A stretch of DNA of 64,000 nucleotides from Hymenopus coronatus. Its lineage: Eukaryota > Arthropoda > Insecta > Mantodea > Hymenopodidae. Positions 1 to 12,284 of this stretch are shown here, one piece after another (position 1 is the first letter of the stretch; every line of letters begins with the position of its first letter). The translations under genes were made by a program, and so were the position numbers. Where the stretch lies: contig CM060900.1 of NCBI GenBank assembly GCA_030762935.1, positions 390,226,632 to 390,290,631 on the forward strand. The letters run 5' to 3'. Under the pieces are notes generated by a model that was not told where the DNA came from, did not search any database, and worked only from the letters and a program-made list of their open reading frames with translations.

Positions 1-519
1 CGGCATAATGGAATGGTATCTAATTGGAGGAATCAAATTGTAGCCGACTTTGAGAGTACCAGCAGCAATTTCCTTCTTAAGTGACCAGAAAAACTAAATG
101 AAATCTCGCATCTAACTCCTACACCTCTTCTCTCTCACTTCATCCACGTTCCTTCATGGAGCACACGTCTTCTCATTGAATGGAAGGTTAAATCGCTGCT
201 GCAGGCGACACCTTCAAGTATTTGCGTATGTTCCAACATATAATTGATCAACTGCAGTGAGCATCTCTTGTAGAACTGTAGTTCCATTACTGCTTCACAA
301 GGACCAGCAAAGAGATAAACTCAAGAATCAGATACCTGTGCAAGAAACCAGTAAGCTAGAATCTTCGGTTTTCTCGTACCTGAATTCAATAGCCCACTAC
401 ATTGCGATGATCATTGGACAAACTACTATTCTGAAAGCAAAAGAGGTTTCTTGCGCATGTAAGCCATTTCTCCAGATATCATACCTAGTTGCACTTAGTT
501 ATACTGCAGTCAAAACAGC
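1..519. other. AT-rich sequence, nothing recognised
   Basis: No protein family, RNA gene or repeat could be recognised here. A short open frame at 257-640 runs into the SINE-1 copy that follows, so its 3' half is repeat sequence and it is unlikely to be a gene. Confidence 0.4.
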
Positions 520-795
520 AAAAAATGGGCGCTCTTTAACTGGTTTGATTCTCAGCGTTTCATTCTATATTAGGCGTGAAAGACCCCTTAATTTTGCTCG
601 GAGACCTCCATCAGGCTTCAGTTTTGTTTTCGAGCCGTAAGTCTAAAACACAGGTCCACTGGCTTTACTTCCTGTCCAAAGAAAACCATTCTAATAATTT
701 TTACGCCCAAAACAAAATTTATGGATCTCCGTCGGGTTTGAAACTCGCGACCTTGGGAATCAGAAGTTAATATACTACTCCTACACCACAGAGGA
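520..795 (-). mobile_element. SINE-1 copy, old
   Basis: Tail-to-head copy of the window's SINE-1 family, read on the minus strand. The diagnostic pieces are the CTCAGCGTTTCATTCTATAT block, the GTGAAAGACCCCTTAATTTT block, the TCAGGCTTCAG block and the tRNA-like region with a B box around 735-760. It matches the complete copy at 40154-40427 throughout but with many substitutions. No target-site duplication is visible, so it is an old copy. It is non-coding and would need reverse transcriptase supplied in trans. Confidence 0.75.
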
Positions 796-799
796 CGAA

Positions 800-1480
800 A
801 CCGCAGTCACAGGTGTACTAGTAATGTTACAAGAAGTGAAATTTAACAAATTAATCTTAGTGTGCAGTTCATGGAAGGGCTGTTAACTAGCACTGACACA
901 TTTTTAAATCCTTGATGAACCGCCACTAAACTTAGATTAAATTCAAACTGGGTAATGTTCATTAGTATACACGTTATCATAAGTATTTCTATACAAGTTA
1001 TCCTTAGGAACACCAAAAATGCAACCTAATGAATAAAACAGCTCAGAAATTTCTGAGAAATAAGTTAGAACTCCATTTTATAGTATTATGAAATATATGC
1101 AGAAAACACCTCAGATGGCGCATACCAGCTCGGCAGGTTTAGCTGCTCGTAATGGTTTAAACGATATTTTTTTTGTGTGTTATAAAGGTACCAACTTCTT
1201 ACAGACTCAGAAAACAGCGTGCGAGTTAAGCAATAAACCTTACACAAACAATTGTGGTCAATGACGCATCCATTCATAAACATTATGATACTTCATCCTG
1301 CTGAATGGTCTAATTTTCCTAGTGATGAGTCACAGATGAAGATAAATACTTAATAATGACGGAAAATATGTCCTCAGTTCTAACTATAAATCAATTAACT
1401 GCATTCTATCCCTCGTATCCCAATATATCGAGCCGGTGAAGTTATTGTTTTAAAGCTAACAAATTTTTCCGATTACCCTA
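800..1480. other. AT-rich sequence, nothing recognised
   Basis: No coding similarity, repeat or RNA signal seen. The minus-strand open frame at 1086-1283 has no recognisable motif. Confidence 0.35.
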
Positions 1481-1484
1481 TAGC

Positions 1485-1870
1485 ACTATAGCCCAGGAGG
1501 GGCCTGGGCCTACCAACCCAACTTATGGCCTCAAGTTCGCTTACGCAAAGAGGTGGTATTAGCCGATAGGGGAGCTGATCTGGCTAGCATCACGCAACTA
1601 CCAGCCGGAATTTCGCTCGCACTGACCCACTGCCTATTGCAGTTCCTTACGATGCTGAGTAAGCATCGATGCTATGCCTGAGATTTAAAGTACTCACCAC
1701 TATGTGCGAAATCAAACCTTGCGCATTTCGTTCCGGGAATAAGAGCTCCACAATCTCGCCCACAATACCATGGTACAGTACGCACCCTAATAACTATTGA
1801 CGGTAAATAATCTACAGAGTACATACGCACACCTGGCGCCGCCTAGGTGAAATATCTCAGGGTTTTCATC
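1485..1870. repeat. GC-richer unclassified repeat-like block
   Basis: Composition rises clearly above the AT-rich flanks. The block contains a short perfect hairpin (GATGCT-GAGTA-AGCATC, about 1652-1668) and several CpG-containing words that look like repeat consensus rather than unique DNA. It has no long open frame. No other copy was seen in the window, so its class (SINE, Helitron or LTR fragment) is unknown. Confidence 0.3.
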
Positions 1871-4800
1871 GTTTAGGGGCTGGTATTATTACACAGAAAA
1901 ATCTATGGCGATGTGAAAATAATATATGATCATAGCTAGCAGTGGCAGCGTGACATCGTTCAAGGAGAAACCATGGTCAGTGAAAAGCCTGGCTGGCAAA
2001 AAGTAGCGTATTTTCACTCTACTGTAGTATCGTTACATTAAGTAGGCCCATCTGCTTCTTTTACATTTTTTATTTACAGGGGTCTCATATTGCTAACACT
2101 GTCACAGTGTACCAGACAAGTGCATCTGGTGTACTCACATTTAGCTTTGACTGTTACTCTATTATCAGTAAACTGTATTTATTATTAACTGATTAATAGT
2201 AAGCTATAGTGTTTATAATTCTGTATACTAGTTAAATTTCCCATAATATTAATAATACGTCTCGTTCGTTATGATTTAGAACTCTGAAGATTGTCCTATG
2301 CGTACCTGCTTAAACACACCAAACTGTGTTTTGTGTACTACAGGTTACGGCGGTAGATTTTAATGAAGAGATATCGAGTTCGAATTCCGTTCACGTCTGT
2401 AGTTTTTTATACCACAGATATTATGTTTCTATTTCTAGGTGTTTAAAGAAAGATTGTTATTAGTGTAGGCCTATGCGTTTCCTGAATACACCTTTGGAGT
2501 ATAAATAAAAACCCCGGCTCCCTCATAGTAGTGTGTCATTGAGCAGAAAGGTAACTGCTTGGCATACTGTGACACTACCGAGGCATAAAAAGATAACCAG
2601 ATACGGTGTGGTATCTTCATCACAGCATGCATATGGAAGGAATACCAACCGAAATCAATGGCTAAAGACAGCATCAAGAATCATGTTAACATATAATGGT
2701 ATTCGACTTTCAAATAGTGATTTTCAAATGCAAATAGGGTAAAAGACGGAAGGTCCAACGACAAATTCATAATCATTTATTTGATAAAAACCATACATCC
2801 GCTGTACTAGGAAAATAAAGTTAAAGTTTTGTTGTGTCAAAACAGTCATACTGTTCCAGTTACTGTCAAATCACGTTGAACATTGATAACGTAGCGAATT
2901 ATGTGGATTCGATTATAATATTTTCCTTAGTCCTTTTCACGAATCACCTAAACCGATATCAATTTTAGTTAAATATAAAATTAATATTCCTGTAAATATA
3001 AGTTTTTCATTTAACTGGTTAACGCTTACCACTGCAATTAAGAGCCACAACTACTGTGTACAGTAAATTTTGCACCCGTATCATGCGACCCGCATTGCTG
3101 ACATGCCATGCGCGTTTACGGCGTGTAACTTTAAAAAGTCGACGGCGATTTGGGAACAATCTGTATTCAGAGCTTTGGTTAGAAGCGCGAACAGTAATGA
3201 GAATCTTCCAGTGTAGCCGAGTAACTTAACTTTCCTTACTGCTTGTTTGAGGTCTACAGCGGAAAACGGTTGTTGTTGTTGTTGGGATCATATGGCTAAG
3301 GTGAAGGAAATTCTTTTTCTGGCCAGGCATATAGCAGCATGTTTTGTATTAGGACTCAGATATAATCTAGAGTAATGTATTTCTATATCTGACACATTTG
3401 TTAGGCTTAGACTCCTATCTTATAACATCAATTACTCTGGGATGGTAGTTCTTAGGGATGAATCGTTGGTATTGAGGCTAATTTTACACAGGAACGAAAC
3501 ATATATAACAGAAGAGGATCTGATTTCGAATAGCTACTGTTAAGGTGAGGCAAGATGAGTTATGTGGTTTCTAACCACAATTTAAACACCGGCGAAAGGA
3601 GCTTTCAATTCTGTAACTTGCAAAGACGTATGGGATGACGGCTTCAGCCGTTGCTCCTCTGGAGTGCGCCTCCACTACCACCATACGGCTCTGCTCTGTT
3701 TACATATTGTACGCGGATGCTGGACTCAGCCCATCATCTAACATCGACTGGGTTATGAGAAGCGACTGGTTATTAACTGTGACTAACCAATCTGAGAACG
3801 TGTATCCGACAACAGTTTGAATCAAAAGCGTGCGATTTGGAATAAGTATGTCATTTTGACAGCGATTATAATATTTATTCCACTGGTATAAATACAATAA
3901 ATCTATTTGCATAACAAACCAACACAATTTTCACAAATTATAGATCGCAATGCTTTGAACAGGAGGCTATATGCTACAGGCAGGCCGGCTGACATAGATA
4001 CGCAGAAGTCTCCGAAGTTGAAAGTTTGTGGACCACGTCATAACCGCGGCTGTTCAGGGAGACTTACTTCTGGCGGTACCAGGAATAACTTGACCTACCG
4101 TTGATGGCTCAAAGAAAGATACCATCTGCTAGGATCAAGAAATTTCCAAAGAATAAGATCTGCTCCATCTGTTTACGAGAGCGAACAAACATTGCACGGC
4201 TCCTTAGTCTATCTGAAGAACGAAATGGGTGTGAATGATGAGGAAAACTAAATTCATGGTAGACGAGAAACCTCCCCTGCATTTACTTTAGCAACCAGAG
4301 AAAACCACAACAAATTCATGATCAGAGTGGCTTACCCAAGGAAACAAACCCGGACCTGCCGAATGTGAACCTCACACATTGTCGCGGAGCCATCCTGCTG
4401 AACATTAACGTCAGGTTGATAATATGACAGAACACATGCTTAGATAAATCAACCGGGATAATCCATGAGGTTGTATAATATCTATCGGTTAAAACGGGGA
4501 TAGTTCAGCGGTCCAAACTCTCATTCATAACAGCGAAATATTTGTAATAGTAAATTAATGGCTATATTTCTTTGTAGATTTCTAGCAAATGTACTACTTG
4601 GCTAACTTTAGGTATCTTAGGATTCCGTACTAATTTATGCTTTTGCTGGGATTGTAACACCGGGGGTGTCGAAACGCCATATCACAGAGCATAAATCATT
4701 AATATAAAGCATTAATGCGCAATTTAAAATAATTGATCAACTTCTCCATAACCTTGACTTGAACTTTAAACGTTACGGTGAACAATAAGGAAACTATCGG

Positions 4801-6920
4801 ATACCGTCCATAGAACTTTGGGCACATATTTTCCTTACACCCGCTATGAAGGCGGATAAAACACAGAAGTGAAGGTTGGAAGTTGAAGGTAAAATATAAA
4901 AATAGAGGTCGGGCAGCACGAATAAAATTTCTAGTTTAGCACCAGAAAGAAAAAACACTTCAAATTCTGTACCTTCCTAGGAAAGGATGGAAAGGTTGAT
5001 AGATGTCGGCAATGCCTGTCGGAAAAATAGCAGTGGGATCTCAGTATAAAATAAAGACATTCTTTTCATACTAGACATACTGCTTTCCCTCCATATCTTC
5101 AAGCTTTTCCTTATTAAAATCGTATGGGTGCTGGTTATGTCAGTGAAACAAACAATTGTATGTTTTCCGACACCTTCTGTAACACACATATGAAACACCT
5201 TCAACTTTATATTTTGATAAAAACAGTCCAATGAGACCAAACCCTCGTCGAGCGTGGAGATAAGGTGTCTTTATTGTGTGAATACACTTAGTCTTACATA
5301 TATAACGCTCTTTAAATTATATATGTAAAATATAATAGCAAAATCAAATGCTTCACATTCCTCAAAATTTGGGAAAATTTGGTGTCATTTAAAGTATTAA
5401 ACCATTCACAAATAATGTATGCGGTAATATTCCAATAACGTTAATTACTGAATTATAATATATATTTTTAGAAAGTTAGAATAGAAACTTTAATTTTTAA
5501 AATTAATAAATTAAATAAATTTCAAAACTATTACTATTGGTATTTGGCTAATATTGTCCCCTATTATACTATGATAGACATTTCTGCACATTTTGGGAAA
5601 TTTTAGCTATGGAACATTTTGAAAGTGTAATTTTTAGAAAAATTCTGTTTTATAAATATTATATGATAGTAAACAGTCTTATTGTACTATCTATATATGT
5701 CTGTAGAAACAGAAACAATGAGGGCACTACTAAATGTAGAGTCTTAATGGATACTCAAAGGTTCCAACAAGTATTTCATCATAAAAAAACAATTTTCAGT
5801 TTTTTACCGATTGTGTTCAAAAGTTCACTGCCAATGTCGCAAGTTATCTTCCCAAACTGCGGAACAAAGGTTTTCAAGCAAATCCTACAGGCTAAACCAA
5901 TCTGTCTATGGGCCATTTTCAATATTTTATTGTCTCTAAATAATTCCAACTATTTTGATTAATTTTATACATATTTAAGATACACTAGAAGTAAATGTAT
6001 ATCTTGCAGTTCCTGGGAATACCCGAGCAGTTCTCTTCATTTGGCGGAAGTGTATATAAGTTTTATGAATGGTAAACGATAAGAAGCAGTAAGAAGGAAA
6101 GAGAAAAAAAAAGGAAAAAGGAAAAAACATGCTGCGCAATAAATGTATCTCTTATAATACAACATTTTTAACCCATCTTTTTTCTGTCAGTCAGCCACAT
6201 ACGAGATATGTTTTTATTTGTTTGAAATGTTCAATACCTTCCGTTTTTAAACTTCCGTCTCTATTCTGTAGTTTCTCGCAATTTCAGTAGAAGAGAATTT
6301 GGCAAGTGACCTTTAAACACTGGACTATCGAATGGGTTTCCTCGATCTACCTTATGCCTCTAACTAAAAATGTGAAGAAATAATTTCTGAGAAGGTTTAC
6401 TTCGATTAACATGAGGTAGATACGATCATGTGCTTTCGTAAGAATATGAAAGTAATATAAATAAATGTTAGCAAGTATAAAAAGTGATGTAAAAGTAACA
6501 AACCAGAAAGTATTTTATGTGTAATACCATGTTTTAAAAATATAATAGGAGAATTGAAAATAAATGATTGTGTTTTGCTTCACACATTGAACTGATTCTT
6601 TACCGTAATTATATTTTCTGATTTTCCAACTGGGGGAAATACTTCCACTCAGTTGAAAGTTGTGATATGGATGTACAGAAATATTGCATTATTTTATAGT
6701 TGTCATTGAGATATTAAACCATAGCACTTTAGCCCTACGATGTCATCAAAGCCTAAGTTAAAACAACTTAGTCGATTTACCCTCCCGTACAGAGGACTTA
6801 CCCATGAGTGTCTAGGGTCGGAAGTCTATAGAGGAGCCGGCAACATTTGATCACAAAATGAAGACTCCAGAACAATGTATCGTCTCATAGCCAGACTTAA
6901 AGAGTCTGTAAATAGATTAT
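1871..6920. other. Intergenic AT-rich DNA, nothing firmly recognised
   Basis: Several open frames of 60-117 codons occur (for example 5609-5962 plus and 4977-5240 minus), but none shows a recognisable domain and their composition matches the surroundings. A weak B-box-like word (GAGTTCGAATTCC) near 2375-2390 could be the remains of a SINE head. 5280-5560 is extremely AT-rich. Confidence 0.35.
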
Positions 6921-6924
6921 ATAA

Positions 6925-7350
6925 AAGGTGATGATGGGAGCAATTGGACACCGGAAAACCGGTTGAAAACTCGCCACAACGCTGCTTTGTCCACCAAATT
7001 GAAATGAAAGGGTTTAATTTAAGAATGCTCTTTAACCACTACGGATTTCTACTTCTATTTCTATATTGGGCTTCAAATTCCGCTAAATTTTGCACAGGGG
7101 ATACATTTGAGTTTTTTTTTTTACGTATTGTTAATCTACGACACGGAACCAATTGCTTTATTTCTCTTACAAGGAAGCCATACTACGGAGTTTTAGCACA
7201 AACAAAATTCATCGCCCCCTCCCTTCTTTGAACGCGCGATCTCTGGGAATTTTGTTCACTACAAATCCCACATACGGTCCTCTGGGATTGAACTCGGGTT
7301 GCCTAGGTGAAAGTCGAGCGGTTTAACCAGACGAGTACGGCGTCTCTAGT
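6925..7350 (-). mobile_element. SINE-2 copy split by a nested SINE-1
   Basis: The left half (about 6928-7000) carries the SINE-2 body words CCACAACGCTGCTTTGTCCACC. The right half (7251-about 7350) continues with ACAAATCCCACATACGGTC and the tRNA-like head, reading leftward. Between them sits a SINE-1 copy. The SINE-2 halves join exactly where an uninterrupted copy (8574-8816) is continuous. Confidence 0.75.
7001..7250 (-). mobile_element. SINE-1 inserted into SINE-2
   Basis: Shows the SINE-1 order of blocks in minus orientation (CTCTTTAACCACTACGG, CTACGACACGGAACCAATTGC, AAGGAAGCCATACTACGG, and a degenerate tRNA-like head near 7215-7250). It is flanked by an imperfect duplication, TTTGTCCACCAAATT at 6986-7000 and TTTGTTCACTACAAAT at 7251-7266. 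This marks the insertion and dates it after the SINE-2. Confidence 0.75.
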
Positions 7351-8560
7351 AGCCAAGCAAGGGACTAAATATAGTACAGGGAGTTGATTAACCTACCATA
7401 CTTTTGAGGAGCAAGGGTCAATAACGGAATTAAAAATATGAGGTTTACTACTTGGATTTGCAGTCGAAGATTTTGTACACTAATAGCCCTGAAGATATAG
7501 TTATGTTTAACCTGTTAATTCGTATTATAGAAGTGGATGGTTTCTATACCATTCTTCCTACATTCTGGAACATGATAAATGCGTAAAATGCATGCAGTTT
7601 TGTTAGAATTTTTAGGCATTAACAAATCAAAGAATCACTCCTGTGAAAATGTATGAATTTCCTTTTTGGCTTCATCTGCTCCTCTCCTACTCACCAATAT
7701 GGAATTTGGATGGCTTTGTATTTACATTCAAATTGACATAAAATCAAACACATGAGGTATTCTGTATCAGTTCCTTTGTTAACTGAAGAAAAAACCACGC
7801 TTATACCCACAAAAATAGAAAAAATATCGAGAGAATAATTCTAAACAAGCTTCTCTTACTTACGTGATAGTCTTTTGCAAGATACTCTTGTGATATTTGA
7901 TGCATGTGTTTCTATATTAAAAGCGATATCACTTTTCACAGAATTTTATTTTTCTCAGCATTTGTGGACTTCTGTTCAAATCAGCTTGTCTCAAAATATG
8001 TGCAGGTCATCCTGAGCATTCCTCTTTAGTCTTCACTGCAGTTTTCACAGTGTCTAGCTGAATCTCGTCATCGTTTAAATAGGATAGTTATTCATGATAA
8101 AATGTATTTCCTTTTCCTTGCTCCCAACTTAATTTGAAATAAATTGTTTGCGACATTTATATGTGCCTAAAGAATAGCCTCACAGTTTAGTTCGTGTGAT
8201 AAAAGTGCAACTTGTCACTGCATATTATTACAGTGCTTAACCTATTAATCGCAGGGGTCATCAAAACCAAACTGTAGCTCTGTGCACAGTGAAGGACTAT
8301 TAAGAAACAAAATATTAGATGAAGAGCTGGATAGAGACCGGTAATATGAATCCACTAGGCACTGTCTAACAGACGTTTTAAAACGTGAAAACAAAATACA
8401 TTTTGAAAAACTATAATTGCTAAACCGTAAAAACTGTAAAACAAAATGTGGAGTTGCACAGAAATCAACTATAAGTGAAAAACTTCTAAAAATATACCTT
8501 CAGCATTAATAAAAATGTTGATTTTAAAAAAACAAGAGACTGCGAGTTCTGGTATTGCCT
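7351..8560. other. Intergenic AT-rich DNA, nothing recognised
   Basis: No open frame of note, no repeat family and no tRNA-like sequence recognised. Confidence 0.4.
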
Positions 8561-8573
8561 GGGGCACGGGTGT

Positions 8574-8816
8574 TAATATTTTTGTAGTGTTTAACGCCCG
8601 CTTTAACTACTTATGGCACCACAGACGGTGACACTGATGATATATAAATGATGGAGCACCGGCGGAATGCGATGGCGGTGGAAACCAGAGTACCCGGAGA
8701 AAACCCGCCCCAGTGCCGCTTTGTCCACCACAAATCTCACATGCGGTCGCTTGGAATCGAACCTCGGCCGTCTAGGCGAGAGCCAAGTGATCTAACCACT
8801 CGGCCACGGCGCGGCC
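8574..8816 (-). mobile_element. SINE-2 copy with near-perfect target duplication
   Basis: The minus strand reads a tRNA-like head (A-box-like GTGGCCGAGTGGTTA, B-box-like GGTTCGATTCC), then a GC-rich body and a tail with TTAAAGCGGGCGTTAAACAC. The head resembles a serine/leucine-type tRNA. Flanks are GGCACGGGTGT (8563-8573) and GGCAAGGGTGT (8817-8827), an 11-bp duplication with one mismatch. The plus-strand open frame at 8648-8902 is a chance reading through it. Confidence 0.85.
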
Positions 8817-9049
8817 GGCAAGGGTGTGCCTGTTCATTTGTGTGTATGGGTGAAATTGTAAATTCGAGTCAAAAAGGCAACCTTAAATTTGTGAAAAAAT
8901 AGAGTAGGGAAAGAAAAAAAGCGAATCTACACCACTATGGGCATTACGATTTGTTTCGAACATATTTGTTTTCACTGTATCAGACTTCATGAGTGAAATA
9001 GCCATAAATTTGGAATTTAAAACTTAATCAGATATTCTCTTAACACCAG

Positions 9050-9250
9050 TCAAACCGAGTGACAAAGCGCCTCGGTAACGTATGCGACTCACTTTCGGGA
9101 AGTCGCACGTTCGATCCTCGTTGACCATGTACGTTGACTTGTGTGGTTCTCTCGTCACTTAGGTGAATGCTAGGGTGCATATTATCCACGATTTCCTTTC
9201 CATCGTTCCCTTTCATCCAATTTTTCAGGAGTGCTGCGTGGCAGTGCTGG
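9050..9250 (+). repeat. tRNA-like sequence, probable SINE remnant
   Basis: Contains an A-box-like segment (GTGACAAAGCGCCTCGG) and a B-box-like segment (CGTTCGATCCTCG) spaced as in a tRNA, followed by a non-tRNA body. No other copy of this body was seen, so the family is uncertain. Confidence 0.4.
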
Positions 9251-9307
9251 TAAATCGTGCGCATGCATGCGCATTGTAAATGCTGTTCTCGGCGTTTAAG
9301 CGGCATT

Positions 9308-9557
9308 TGGGGCCGCGCCGTGGCCGAGTGGTTAGACCACTAGCCTCTCACCTAGACGGCCGGGGTTCGATCCCAAGCGACCGCATGTGAGATTTGTGGT
9401 GGACAAAGCGGCGCTGGGGCGGGTTTTCTCCGGGTACTCCGGTTTCCCCTGCCATCGCATTCCACCGGTGCTCCATCATCATTCATGTATCATCAGTGTC
9501 ACCGCCTGCGATGCCATTAGTAGTTAAAGCGGGCGTTAAACACTACCAAAAAAAAAA
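9308..9557 (+). mobile_element. Complete SINE-2 copy with 11-bp duplication and poly(A)
   Basis: The head begins GGCCGCGCCGTGGCCGAGTG, with a B box GGGTTCGATCCC. The body is shared with 8574-8816, and a 3' tail GCGGGCGTTAAACACTACC is followed by an A-run. TAAGCGGCATT occurs at 9297-9307 and 9558-9568 as a perfect 11-bp target duplication. It lies in inverted orientation to the copy about 490 bp upstream. Confidence 0.9.
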
Positions 9558-9879
9558 TAAGCGGCATTGTAATGGCTCTCCTTGCAGGGTAGGGGCATTT
9601 GACGAGACACAGAACCCACGAGTTTGGCGGTTGCACAGCGAATCCTGGCGCCGGGATGAAGAACATTCAGCTACTGAGAGACTTCCGCGCGCCTTTGTAG
9701 CCTTTCTGTCTGTGAGCTGAGGTCTCCTGTAGTTGCCTCATTTCATTCCTTCTTCTAGGCTGGTTAGCGCATATTAAATTTCTAGAGGTCGCAGTTCACA
9801 TTTGCCTAGCCTTTACCTTTACATTTTGTCTTCTACACCCATCAAGATTGATACATGCTTCTAAAATTCACTACTAACC

Positions 9880-9965
9880 AACCAACCAACTACTACGACT
9901 ACATGACCACGACCACTCCGACTTCCAGCACCACTACCACCATCACCACCACCACCACCGCTACA
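9880..9965. repeat. Imperfect ACC/CCA-rich simple repeat
   Basis: A run of ACCAACC, CCACTACCACC and ACCACC words, a low-complexity tract. Confidence 0.7.
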
Positions 9966-10253
9966 GTGAAGCACAGTGATAAGTGCTGGTCATGAATTTA
10001 AGCTTCAGAGAACCTCTGACTTGGCATTGGTTAGGAAAATTCACCACATAAATAATGCATAATTAATTAAAATATACTCCTAGTAGCCATAGCATGTATT
10101 CTCGGTGCGATAATGTTCAACAGCATCAAACACCACGGTAAGCAAGCCAGAAGACTTCCTGTAATAAATCATCAGGCTGCATGACTCTTCTTTTGTTTGC
10201 GTCGAGACACAAAGAATATATATCACATCCATTTGCAGCAATATCACTATAAC

Positions 10254-10835
10254 TGGCCCCGTAGCTCGGTCAGTAGTACACCAGTCTGCTGTGCGAGGGG
10301 TCCCGGGTTCCATTTCCGGCTGGGGAATGAGGCGTTTTCTCTAGTTCAGATTATTACCTAATCTCCCCAGTGTCTAGAAGTATGCAATGTATGTATGTAT
10401 GTATGTATGTATGTATGTATGTATGTATGTATGTATGTATGTATGTATGTATGTATGTATGTATGTATGTATGTATGTGTGTATGTGTGTATGTATTATG
10501 TATGTGTGTATGTGTGTATGTATTATGTATGTGTGTATGTATTATGTATGTGTGTATGTATTGTGTATGTGTGTATGTGTGTATGTATGTGTGTATGTGT
10601 GTGTATGTGTGTGTGTGTGTGTGTGTATGTGTGTATGTGTGTATGTATGTATGTATGTATGTATGTATGCATGCATGCATGTAATATTAACGATAAAAAT
10701 TAAAGATAAATAGAAATCCAGCGACATCAGTACAGGAGTTAATACCACTGCCGATAAGGAATATGCTATAAAGGGAAATGCCACCGATAGGACCACCCAG
10801 TTAAATTTGGGATACAAGTGTATCAAAGAAAACAT
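10254..10835 (+). mobile_element. SINE-5 copy with expanded internal microsatellite
   Basis: The tRNA-like head (GCCCCGTAGCTCGGTCAGTA, then GTCCCGGGTTCCATTTCC) is followed by a body that aligns block by block with the minus-strand copy at 17865-18135. Shared blocks include the ATTATT-CTCCCC-TCTAGAAGTAT segment, then CAGTACAGGAGTTAATACCA, CTGCCGATAAG and ACTGGGT with AAATTTGGGATA. The ATGT tract occupies the position where the other copy has only about 25 nt of TG/TATG sequence. This is not a functional tRNA gene, because the acceptor pairing is poor and a SINE body follows. Confidence 0.75.
10386..10682. repeat. (ATGT)n / (GT)n microsatellite
   Basis: About 90 bp of near-pure ATGT units is followed by about 200 bp of interrupted ATGT, GTGT and ATTATGT variants, ending in GCATGCATGCATG. 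All open frames here (cysteine-valine-tyrosine or histidine-threonine strings) are artefacts of the repeat. Confidence 0.97.
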
Positions 10836-12280
10836 ACTAACATTGGTTGTATTGTCGCCTTTTATTTTGCTAACTTTTTTAATTACTGTGTCTTGGTTAA
10901 GCCTGATTTAGAAAGTGGTAGATCACAGCTTCGTATGGAACGGAACTATTATATACATCAGGCGTTATACGGGATATAACTGTGCTGGTGTCAAATCCTT
11001 CGGAGAGCCTTCCCAACAACAAAACAAATCAGATCATACGAACAAGGGTATCCAAATAGTTTGTTAGAGAGATATTAAAGGATTTGCCCTTTCGTTAACA
11101 CCAATAACAATTACTTGAATTAAAGTGAAGTCCACTGATTGTGTTTTCATTTTTGGAGAGCAAAGAATTAATTATTAGTTTAACTAAATTATTTTCCACT
11201 GATTTTATAGACTTGTTTTGGCTGTTTGTTGTAGAATACGGAAGGCAGAAGAAAATATATTCTGTAAAGGAACAGACCGACATGTATTACATGTATGACA
11301 TTACAGATGGGAATCATAAGCACGTGAGCTTTATGCAGAAATATACTCCGAGAGTCCGTTACCCTGTTTACAGTTATTCTAAAGAATTCGCTAACACTTG
11401 AGAGATTGTGGTTCATTTGACAGGAGTTACGGGTGTTGGGAGACCAAGGGATACGTAGCAGTGACGTAAAGAAGTTCTTCGAGATGTGGACGCAAACCCA
11501 CCAAATAGCACCAGACATATGAAATAAAGGAAAGCATTAGTCACATAACTTCTGAAGAATTTCGCATGCAAATTTTCTGTACCTGTATCGCCTTCAGTGG
11601 AACCAAACGGCTAAACGTCGCAGAGATTTGACTAAGAAAAACTTTACGTCATCGCATGTTAGGGAAATCTGCTATGTTCAAGAGGTTATAGCATGCACCA
11701 TGTTCACTGATGAGGTTGGGTTTATTCGCAACGTTATCTACAATACTTATCATAATAAGCATAACTGGGCCTATTGACAATCCCCGTGAAGTACGACAGA
11801 GGAGACTGCAGAGGAGACTTGGGCTGGACTCGTTAATGATTAATCTCTCCCCCCCCCCCCCGCCGGAAAGCAGGGACATATCTATAGTTTCTCAAATACA
11901 TTGGTATTTTATCCAAAAAGCCAAAATTATTCTAATATACAATTAAATATTCATCACATAATTTATATAAATTAAAGCGGAAACTAAATAATTGAAATTA
12001 GCATATAAATATATAATTAAGTTAATTTAAAAACGTATGATAACTGAAACTAAGTTTGTTATAATTTTCAAGTTAAGGTTTTAATAACTGAAATGAGCTT
12101 TAATTTATGTATTTATAATGTGAACATATCAGGTTTCCCCAATTACAATATTCATTTAAAATATTCAATATCATTTTCATTACAAAATAAGTGACAAAAA
12201 CATTACAAAATGAATTAAAAAATAAATCATAGCAGAACATAAAAAAAAAACAGAACACTAACATAAAAAAAAAGTTGGTA
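10836..12280. other. Intergenic DNA with a poly(C) run
   Basis: No recognised gene. Open frames near 11141-11518 overlap on both strands without motifs. A C-run of about 14 lies at 11851-11865. From 11940 to 12280 the sequence becomes very AT-rich. Confidence 0.35.
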
Positions 12281-12284
12281 GTAT

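Noticed and set aside
1640..1680. Helitron 3' end (hairpin followed by CTRR)
   Set aside because: The hairpin is present but the bases after it do not give CTRR followed by T, and no Helitron 5' TC end or helicase was seen.
5609..5962. 117-codon frame considered as a transposase fragment
   Set aside because: No catalytic or helix-turn-helix motif could be placed, and composition equals the flanks.
8648..8902. 84-codon open frame with an apparently structured protein
   Set aside because: It lies almost wholly inside a SINE-2 copy, read antisense.
9308..9380. Possible tRNA-Ser or tRNA-Leu gene
   Set aside because: It is the head of a SINE-2 flanked by an 11-bp duplication and ending in an A-run.
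10254..10325. Possible functional tRNA gene
   Set aside because: Pol III boxes are present but the acceptor arms do not pair well and a SINE body follows. The same head-body order recurs at 17865-18135.
10354..10835. Long open frames rich in Met-Tyr-Val-Cys or His-Thr-Ile on both strands
   Set aside because: They are translations of the ATGT/GT microsatellite.
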